This document shows positions 5,762 through 10,438 of a stretch of 10,438 nt of DNA, piece after piece (within the stretch, counting starts at the first letter, position 1; every line of letters starts with the position of its first letter). The notes under the pieces were generated by a model. It searched no databases. It was not told where the DNA came from and worked only from the letters and a program-made list of their open reading frames with translations. The DNA is taken from contig JAOZUP010000109.1 in assembly GCA_029938595.1 (NCBI GenBank), positions 1 to 10,438 of the forward strand, written 5' to 3'. The translations under genes and the position numbers were made by a program. The stretch is from Thermoanaerobaculales bacterium. GTDB lineage: Bacteria > Acidobacteriota > Thermoanaerobaculia > Thermoanaerobaculales > Sulfomarinibacteraceae.

Positions 5762-7461
5762 TGGCCAGAATGATCACTGTTGACCCGATCACACGCATCG
5801 AGGGTCATCTGCGCATCGACGTCGAGGTCGACCGGGGCAAGGTGCAAAACTCCTGGTCCTCGGGGCAGATGTGGCGTGGTATCGAAAAGATTCTCGAAGG
5901 ACGCGATCCGCGTGACGCGTGGATCTTCACCCAACGCATCTGCGGGGTGTGCACGACGGTGCACGCCATCGCTTCGGTGCGCGCGGTGGAGAACGCGCTC
6001 GAAATCAACCCGCCGCTCAACGCGCAGCTGATCCGCAATCTCCTGGTTGCGGCGCATGCGCTGCACGATCACATCGTCCACTTCTATCACCTGTCGGCCC
6101 TCGACTGGGTGGACGTGGTGTCGGCGCTGAAGGGCAATCCGAAGACCACGGCGCGCCTGGCGGAGTCGCTCTCGCCCTGGCCCGGAAACGGTGTCAAGGA
6201 TCTCACCGCGGTCAAGGAGAAGCTCGCCGACTTCGTCTCCAAGGGGCAGCTCGGCATCTTCACCAACGGCTACTGGGGCCACCCGGCGATGGACCTCTCG
6301 CCGGATGTGAATCTCCTGGCGGTGTCCCACTACCTGCAAGCCCTCGAGGCACAGAAGACGGCCAACAAGATCGTGACCGTTCTCGGCTCCAAAACGCCCA
6401 ACATCCAGAACCTCGCGGTCGGCGGCGTGGCCAACGCCATCAACCTCGACAACGAGGCCACCCTCAACATGGCGAGGCTGTATCAGATCAAGAACTACAT
6501 CGACGAGGTGCGGGCCTTCGTCGACCAGGTGTACTTCGTCGATGTCGCGGCCATCGCGGCCATGTACGCTCCCTGGCTCGGCCACGGTGCCGGTGTTACC
6601 AACTACCTGTCGGTGCCCGATCTGCCGCTCGACACTGCCGGCACCAAGTTCGCCATGCCCGGTGGTGTCATCATGAACAAGGACCTCGGCAGCTTCCGGG
6701 AGATCACTTCGTTCAACGACGAGCTCTTCCGCGACAACATCGTCGAGGGCATCGCCCACTCGTGGTACGAGGGCGATGGGGAGCTCCACCCCTGGAAGGG
6801 GGAAACGGTTCCCGCGTACTCGGAGTTCGATCATGACGGCAAGTACTCCTGGGTGAAGTCGCCGCGCTTCGAGGGCCAACCGATGCAGGTGGGTCCGCTG
6901 GCGCAGGTACTGGCAGGGCTTGCCGCCGGAGACGAGCTCACGACCAAGTTCGCCCTCGAGTTCCTCGACCTGGCGGGCACGGTGGCCGGTGTCAAGCTGA
7001 CCCCGGCGGTGCTCCACTCGACCCTCGGCCGCCACGGGGCGCGCGCCATCCGTGCACGAGTGATCGCGCACCAGGCCATGGCCCAATGGGAGGCGCTGGT
7101 CGGAAACATCGGCGGGGGCGACACCGAGATCTTCACCCCGTTCGAGTTCCCGAGGGGAGAGATCCAGGGCTACGGCTTCCACGAGGCGCCGCGCGGCACG
7201 CTGTCCCACTGGTGCGTGATCGACGACGGCAAGATCAAGAACTACCAGTGCGTTGTGCCCTCGACCTGGAACGCCGGACCGCGGGACGGTGAAGGCCAAC
7301 TGGGGCCGTACGAGGCCTCGTTGATCGGTAACCCGATTGCCGACCCGGAGCGCCCGCTCGAGGTGCTGCGCACCATTCACTCATTCGATCCGTGCCTGGC
7401 CTGCGCGATCCACACCCACGATCCGGATGGGAAGGAAAGGTCGAAGGTACGAGTGCTTTGA
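5761..7461 (+). CDS. hybC: [NiFe] hydrogenase large subunit (group 1c, HybC type)
   Basis: The catalytic subunit, which splits or forms H2 at the Ni-Fe(CN)2CO site. The N-terminal metal motif is RICGVCTTVH (residues 59-68), with Cys61 and Cys64 as ligands. The C-terminal motif is DPCLACAIH, with Cys545, Cys548 and terminal His551. Glu14 in RIEGH matches the glutamate known to relay protons in this family. After His551 there is a 15-residue tail beginning THDPDG, which the maturation protease should remove once nickel is inserted. The precursor has 566 residues, normal for the family. There is no signal peptide, as expected for a subunit co-exported with its Tat-bearing partner. GGAGG sits about 5 nt before the start; a second ATG at 5770 is possible. 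The last base of the stop codon is also the first base of an AATTAGG array. Confidence 0.96.
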   Translation: MARMITVDPITRIEGHLRIDVEVDRGKVQNSWSSGQMWRGIEKILEGRDPRDAWIFTQRICGVCTTVHAIASVRAVENALEINPPLNAQLIRNLLVAAHALHDHIVHFYHLSALDWVDVVSALKGNPKTTARLAESLSPWPGNGVKDLTAVKEKLADFVSKGQLGIFTNGYWGHPAMDLSPDVNLLAVSHYLQALEAQKTANKIVTVLGSKTPNIQNLAVGGVANAINLDNEATLNMARLYQIKNYIDEVRAFVDQVYFVDVAAIAAMYAPWLGHGAGVTNYLSVPDLPLDTAGTKFAMPGGVIMNKDLGSFREITSFNDELFRDNIVEGIAHSWYEGDGELHPWKGETVPAYSEFDHDGKYSWVKSPRFEGQPMQVGPLAQVLAGLAAGDELTTKFALEFLDLAGTVAGVKLTPAVLHSTLGRHGARAIRARVIAHQAMAQWEALVGNIGGGDTEIFTPFEFPRGEIQGYGFHEAPRGTLSHWCVIDDGKIKNYQCVVPSTWNAGPRDGEGQLGPYEASLIGNPIADPERPLEVLRTIHSFDPCLACAIHTHDPDGKERSKVRVL

Positions 7462-7481
7462 ATTAGGAATTAGGAATTAGG
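7461..7481. repeat. Heptanucleotide array, AATTAGG x3
   Basis: Three perfect copies start at the final A of the hybC stop codon. The array lies between the stop codon and the operon terminator. It is the same unit and orientation as the array at 215-249, and inverted relative to that at 7650-7677. Confidence 0.93.
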
Positions 7482-7500
7482 AATTCCGAATTCAGTTATT

Positions 7501-7530
7501 GGCCGGGAGGAAACTCCCGGCCGTTTTTTT
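7501..7530 (+). terminator. Strong intrinsic terminator of the hydrogenase operon
   Basis: GGCCGGGAG (7501-7509) and CTCCCGGCC (7514-7522) form a perfect 9-bp GC-rich stem with a GAAA tetraloop, followed by G and seven T. It ends the hybOABC transcript 39 nt after the stop codon and should largely insulate the downstream protease gene. Confidence 0.95.
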
Positions 7531-7562
7531 ATTTCGAATTTCGAATTTCGAATTTCGAATTT
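7531..7562. repeat. Heptanucleotide array, ATTTCGA x4
   Basis: Four perfect copies plus a partial fifth (ATTT), starting at the first base after the terminator T tract. The unit contains the palindrome TTCGAA. Confidence 0.93.
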
Positions 7563-7574
7563 GACCCCCGCCAG

Positions 7575-7644
7575 CCCGCCCACCCAGTAATCAGTGATCA
7601 ATAACCAGTGATCAGTTGGAAAGTCCGAGGGGTTGGTGGGCGGG
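7575..7644. repeat. Perfect 10-bp inverted repeat enclosing the CAGTGAT array
   Basis: CCCGCCCACC at 7575-7584 is the exact reverse complement of GGTGGGCGGG at 7635-7644, with 50 nt between the arms. The TGGGCGGG core also occurs in the palindrome at 352-376 upstream of the symporter. Confidence 0.85.
7585..7616. repeat. Degenerate heptanucleotide array, CAGTGAT-type x4
   Basis: In-phase units are CAGTAAT, CAGTGAT, CAATAAC and CAGTGAT, then CAGT. The period is again seven, and the TGATCA palindrome arises at unit junctions. The array sits in the loop between the inverted arms at 7575-7584 and 7635-7644. Confidence 0.85.
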
Positions 7645-7649
7645 AAATT

Positions 7650-7677
7650 CCTAATTCCTAATTCCTAATTCCTAATT
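7650..7677. repeat. Heptanucleotide array, CCTAATT x4
   Basis: Four perfect copies of CCTAATT, the reverse complement of the AATTAGG unit at 7461-7481. The two arrays are inverted to each other across the hybC to hybD spacer, whose remaining sequence to 7728 shows no other strong element. Confidence 0.93.
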
Positions 7678-7728
7678 CAACCCCTTTTCTCACTGTGCAA
7701 CGCAGTTTGGCTCTGGCACAATCATCCG

Positions 7729-8253
7729 ATGACTGAGACGAAACCTATCCGCATTCTTGGTGTCGGCAACGTGCTCTGTACCGACGATGGTCTCGGGCCG
7801 TATGCCGTCAAGGTATTGGAGGCACAGTACGAGTTTCCCGAAGGTGTCGAGGTGATCGACGTCGGCACCCCGGGGCTCGACTTCACGCCCTACCTCGCCG
7901 GTACGCGAGCGGCGATCGTGATCGACACCGTAAGCGGCGAAGAACCGGCCGGCACCCTCAAGGTGATCCGCAACGAGGAGATCGTGTCGGCGCCGCCACC
8001 GTCGAGGATGAGCCCGCACGAGCCGGGTCTGCGCGAGGCTCTGATGGCGACCGAGCTGTCAGACAGCAGCCCGGAAGAGATTCTGCTCGTGGGCGTCGTG
8101 CCCGAGACCACCGAGGGAGGTACCCGGATGACGGATGCCGTCAAGGCGGCGGTATCGAAGGTCGTCGCGACGGTCGTCGAGGAGCTCGAACGATTGGGCC
8201 GGCCGGCAGTGCCTCGCGATCCGCCTGGCGAGCTCGAGATCTGGTGGGAGTGA
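7729..8253 (+). CDS. hybD: Hydrogenase maturation endopeptidase (HybD/HyaD/HupD family)
   Basis: A cytoplasmic nickel-dependent checkpoint protease that removes the C-terminal tail of the large subunit after Ni-Fe cofactor assembly. The 174-residue protein has the family start GVGNVLCTDDGLG (residues 11-23), with Asp20 in the place of the usual Glu/Asp nickel ligand. Asp66 in AIVIDTVSG and His97 in SPHEPG are the other two expected ligands, so all three are present. The length is typical. No clear Shine-Dalgarno precedes the ATG; a CACAAT box at 7717-7722 leaves the possibility of a near-leaderless message. The gene is cut off from hybOABC by a strong terminator and about 267 nt of repeats, so it probably has its own promoter. 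Its natural substrate is most likely the neighbouring HybC, inferred from context. The stop overlaps the next start (TGATG). Confidence 0.93.
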   Translation: MTETKPIRILGVGNVLCTDDGLGPYAVKVLEAQYEFPEGVEVIDVGTPGLDFTPYLAGTRAAIVIDTVSGEEPAGTLKVIRNEEIVSAPPPSRMSPHEPGLREALMATELSDSSPEEILLVGVVPETTEGGTRMTDAVKAAVSKVVATVVEELERLGRPAVPRDPPGELEIWWE

Positions 8254-8630
8254 TGGCTATGCATCTCAGTGAAACATACGAACGAGCCCTCATCATCCTC
8301 ATTGCGCTTCACAGCATCATCGTCGGCGTCATGCTGCTCTTTTTTGCAGAGTGGGCGATAGACTTCGCGGGCTGGTCTGGCGCCGAACCAATTTTCTTCA
8401 TCTGGCAGGCCGGCGCCTTCCACTTCGTGCTGGCGGCCGGTTATTTGGTTGAGTACTCCCGCACAAAGACCATTTCCCTGCTTCTGATCGCCAAGACCAC
8501 TGCCTTCGTCTTTCTGATCGGTGGAAGCTTACTCGCCGAAACACCGTGGTCGGTGTGGTTCTCGGGTGTGGCCGACGGCGCCATGGCGCTAACCGCGTTT
8601 CTGGTCCATCGGGCAGTGAACAAGACCTAA
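8253..8630 (+). CDS. Unrecognised four-helix inner-membrane protein coupled to the protease gene
   Basis: I do not recognise a family. The product of about 125 residues has four hydrophobic helices, at about residues 12-36 (ALIILIALHSIIVGVMLLFF), 46-66, 74-98 and 103-122, with very short connecting loops and no signal peptide. Conserved-looking features are HSIIVG in helix 1, the aromatic run FFIWQAGAFHF in helix 2, and a Trp-rich PWSVWFSG entry to helix 4. There are no cysteines or obvious haem or Fe-S ligands. The ATG at 8253 overlaps the protease stop (TGATG), which argues for translational coupling; ATG 8259 is better spaced from GGGAG (8246-8250) and is an alternative. Position suggests a role linked to hydrogenase assembly or membrane attachment, but nothing in the sequence proves that. 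Confidence 0.8.
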   Translation: MAMHLSETYERALIILIALHSIIVGVMLLFFAEWAIDFAGWSGAEPIFFIWQAGAFHFVLAAGYLVEYSRTKTISLLLIAKTTAFVFLIGGSLLAETPWSVWFSGVADGAMALTAFLVHRAVNKT

Positions 8631-8651
8631 ACTCCAACCACCGGACGGAGG

Positions 8652-8721
8652 AACCGCAGATCACGCAGATGAACGCAGATTGACTGACCTTTATCTGCGT
8701 GTATCTGCGCTATCTGCGGTT
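8652..8721. repeat. Long inverted repeat built from CGCAGAT heptamers
   Basis: The left arm (8652-8680) has three CGCAGAT units and the right arm (8693-8721) three ATCTGCG units. The arms pair over 25 of 29 positions around a 12-nt loop. Mismatches fall only in the 2-nt spacers between units, so the heptamers are conserved and the spacers are not. It lies between two convergent genes and lacks a T tract on either strand, so it is not a standard terminator. Confidence 0.92.
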
Positions 8722-8745
8722 TGCGATGGAGCGATGGCGGGCGGC

Positions 8746-8767
8746 AAATCCGAAATCCGAAATTCCG
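8746..8767. repeat. Heptanucleotide array, AAATCCG x3
   Basis: Two perfect AAATCCG copies and a third with one extra T (AAATTCCG). The array directly follows a GGCGGGCGGC stretch, similar to the G-rich module next to other arrays in the window. Confidence 0.8.
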
Positions 8768-8785
8768 TTCGAGTGGATGGGAACT

Positions 8786-8813
8786 CAAAACTAAAAACTA
8801 AAAATTCAAAACT
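8786..8813. repeat. Heptanucleotide array, AAAAACT-type x4, overlapping a stop codon
   Basis: In-phase units are CAAAACT, AAAAACT, AAAAATT and CAAAACT. The stop codon of the minus-strand SDR gene (TCA on the plus strand, 8806-8808) and the codons next to it lie inside the array. Confidence 0.8.
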
Positions 8814-10326
8814 CTTCCTCGAGCTCCTCGCCGCCGACCTCCTCGTAGATCTCGAGGATCTGATCGCAGCCGAACTGCATGGTCATGGTCAGATGGTCGT
8901 GGATGGCTCCCTCGAGGTCCTCGGCTTCGGGATCGTTGCGGAGCAACTCGACACAGGTGGCATTGATGGTCTGCATTGCGCCGCAGACCTCACGCACCCC
9001 GAAACCCTGCATGAGGCGTTTCTCGGCGAGGTCGCGGCAGTAGGTTGTGAAAAGTCCCCGATCGCGGGTTCGGATCGAGCTCTGGAGATGCCGCAGGAGG
9101 ATCATGAAACGCCACTCGAGGACGTCGCGGGCGACCTTCTGGTACGACGGGAACCGCGACTCGGCACCCGGCACCAGCAGCTTGTCGAGGAAGGTCGTGC
9201 AGATCTCGTCGAGGTGCTTCTCGAGCAGGTGGTTGATGCGGAGGTTGGCGCGCAGGCGCACCTTCTTGAGAGCGGCGCGGTTGAGGCGGTGCCACTCGTT
9301 GGGATCGATCTTGAGGTTCTCGACCATGAACGGCATCCGCCGCTGCAGGGTGAGACGAGATCGGGGGTGCCATTCCAACTTCCGGTAGGTTTGGCCGGCA
9401 TCGACCGCGAGGTCGAGATCAACGTAGCGGATCATCCAGGGACGTTCGAAGGGTCGTTTCCCGATTGCCCGCCCCATGATGTCGCGGGCCCGGACACCGA
9501 TGTGTGCCAGTATTTTCGGGACGAATATAGGCCGTCTTCGTTGACCGTAAAAGTTGATGTTGGCGAGGTCGAAGAGCTGGCTGTGGGAGAGGGTCTCGCT
9601 TGGGCTGGCGATCAGGACCTCGCGCTGTTCGATCGTGTCGTTGTGCCGAATCAGTCGGCGCATGAAGGGTCCCATCTCACGTACGTGCAAGTAGGGAATC
9701 GCCGACTGGCCGCGTCCGCCGAGAATGCGGTTGTTCCACATGGAGGATAGCCAGACGTCGAGGAAGATGTAGAGGGGCGGGTACTCACACCAATCCGAGA
9801 AGATGGCCGCGAAACGAGTAATACACGAAGGTATGCAGTCATCGTATTCGGCCAACATCGCCTCACCGATTCGTTTGGTGGCGGCGTAGATGTGATCGCC
9901 GTCTGGGGGGCTGTCCTCGGTGAGCGATTGACCGCGTGGCGGGAAGTTGCAGGCCGCTACCGACGACGCGAAGATGAACCGCTTGAGTTCGAGGTCGCGG
10001 CACTCCTCGAGAACATTCCTCATCCCCTCGACGTTGGTGCGCTGGTACTCGGGATGATCCTCGCCGGTGAAGTCGTAGTGGGCGGCCAGGTGGATGACGT
10101 AGTCCGCGCCGCCTGACTCCCGGATGTAGCGGAAGGCGGAGGCGAGCTGCTCGGGTTCAGCGATGTCGACCTGGAACCATGTGATGTTCTTGTGGATCGG
10201 GGCGCCGCATCGGAGTTGAGAGCGCCGTCCGAGACCGACGATCCTGAAATCATCCTTGAAGTACTCAAGCAGGTGGCGGCCGATGAAGCCGGAAGCGCCG
10301 GTGATGATGAGACGCGGGAGTTCCAT
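8806..10326 (-). CDS. Extended-SDR NAD(P)-dependent epimerase/dehydratase with a C-terminal helical domain
   Basis: The N-terminal part (about residues 1-335) is an extended short-chain dehydrogenase/reductase. It has GASGFIG at 10-16 for dinucleotide binding, VIHLAA at 77-82, TNVEG at 97-101, Ser121/Ser122, and the catalytic YxxxK as Tyr147/Lys151. Arg34-Arg35 after the second strand hints at NADP preference (inference). Such enzymes act on nucleotide sugars, sterols or similar substrates; which one cannot be told here. Residues 341-506 are extra and almost wholly helical. The segment LAEKRLMQGFGVREVCGAM (433-451) resembles the helical sensor domain of RsbRD-type regulators, a tentative match. 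The tail ends in an acidic EELEEEF. The start at 10326 puts the Rossmann motif at the usual distance from the N terminus; the frame is open further upstream to 10410. A TACAAT box lies 11 nt before this start and no Shine-Dalgarno is clear. Confidence 0.88.
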   Translation of the reverse strand: MELPRLIITGASGFIGRHLLEYFKDDFRIVGLGRRSQLRCGAPIHKNITWFQVDIAEPEQLASAFRYIRESGGADYVIHLAAHYDFTGEDHPEYQRTNVEGMRNVLEECRDLELKRFIFASSVAACNFPPRGQSLTEDSPPDGDHIYAATKRIGEAMLAEYDDCIPSCITRFAAIFSDWCEYPPLYIFLDVWLSSMWNNRILGGRGQSAIPYLHVREMGPFMRRLIRHNDTIEQREVLIASPSETLSHSQLFDLANINFYGQRRRPIFVPKILAHIGVRARDIMGRAIGKRPFERPWMIRYVDLDLAVDAGQTYRKLEWHPRSRLTLQRRMPFMVENLKIDPNEWHRLNRAALKKVRLRANLRINHLLEKHLDEICTTFLDKLLVPGAESRFPSYQKVARDVLEWRFMILLRHLQSSIRTRDRGLFTTYCRDLAEKRLMQGFGVREVCGAMQTINATCVELLRNDPEAEDLEGAIHDHLTMTMQFGCDQILEIYEEVGGEELEEEF

Positions 10327-10337
10327 AAGCAGCGCAT

Positions 10338-10343
10338 ATTGTA
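10338..10343 (-). promoter_or_regulatory. Candidate -10 box of the SDR gene
   Basis: On the minus strand this reads TACAAT, five of six matches to the -10 consensus, 11 nt before the chosen start codon. No good -35 is seen at 16-18 nt. If used, the leader would be only about five bases. Confidence 0.3.
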
Positions 10344-10438
10344 CCCGAACCCGATTCTGTGCCTTCGTCTCCATCCCCGCCCGCCGTCCGCGGTCTTCGA
10401 CCACGGCCACGCGTTCTCGGCCGACGTCTCCTCCGAGC

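Noticed and set aside
5701..7380. A 559-codon open frame on the minus strand, opposite the hydrogenase large subunit
   Set aside because: It is a shadow of hybC. The plus strand carries all catalytic motifs, and this frame has no recognisable domain or ribosome binding site.
7461..7728. An insertion sequence or a tRNA-type integration site between hybC and hybD
   Set aside because: There is no transposase frame, no target duplication and no tRNA cloverleaf. The block consists only of short arrays, an inverted repeat and a terminator.
8652..8721. A CRISPR array or a bidirectional terminator at the CGCAGAT repeats
   Set aside because: Units are 7 nt with 2-3 nt spacers and inverted arms, unlike CRISPR repeats and spacers. 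Neither strand has a T tract after the stem.
8680..9750. A 356-codon open frame on the plus strand, opposite the SDR gene
   Set aside because: It begins inside the CGCAGAT repeat and heptamer arrays and then mirrors the SDR coding sequence, with no independent protein features.
10327..10410. A longer N terminus for the SDR protein, starting at 10410
   Set aside because: The extra 28 residues are charged and have no known role. The Rossmann motif starts at residue 10 from the chosen ATG, as is usual, and a -10 box lies within the would-be extension.

Overview
The window comes from a GC-rich Gram-negative bacterium. It encodes a lipobox lipoprotein, two twin-arginine (Tat) export signals and good Shine-Dalgarno sites. 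The taxon cannot be fixed from the sequence. The mix of a group 1c-type hydrogenase with many short interspersed repeats would suit Acidobacteriota-like or deltaproteobacterial-like environmental lineages, but that is only an impression.

Layout. (1) 1-179, minus: start of a small Met-rich lipoprotein. (2) 180-422: divergent intergenic region with heptanucleotide arrays, an inverted repeat and a plausible sigma70 promoter. (3) 423-2168, plus: sodium:alanine symporter family (AGCS) transporter with an extra soluble segment of about 120 residues. (4) 2169-2557: control region with a weak terminator, a candidate promoter, and a dispersed inverted repeat ending in a T tract. (5) 2558-7461, plus: four tightly packed genes for a membrane-bound [NiFe] hydrogenase in the order small subunit, four-cluster ferredoxin subunit, NrfD/HybB-type membrane subunit, large subunit (hybOABC order, group 1c). 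(6) 7462-7728: strong intrinsic terminator inside several 7-nt-period arrays. (7) 7729-8630, plus: hydrogenase maturation endopeptidase (HybD family), coupled by a TGATG overlap to an unrecognised four-helix membrane protein. (8) 8631-8805: convergent intergenic region with a long CGCAGAT-based inverted repeat and more heptamer arrays. (9) 8806-10326, minus: extended-SDR epimerase/dehydratase-like protein with an unusual C-terminal helical domain.

How the genes work together. The small and large subunits form the H2-splitting dimer, exported folded by the Tat signal on the small subunit. Electrons should pass through the small-subunit Fe-S chain to the HybA-like protein and then to menaquinone through HybB. 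The endopeptidase trims the large-subunit tail after the conserved C-terminal DPCxxCxxH motif once nickel is in place. The hypABCDEF accessory genes are not in the window. The symporter, lipoprotein and SDR gene have no visible functional link to the hydrogenase.

The least ordinary content is outside the genes. At least eight tandem arrays of unrelated sequence nearly all share a 7-nt period, several are arranged as inverted pairs, and two run across stop codons. No transposase, integrase, CRISPR array, tRNA or rRNA was found.
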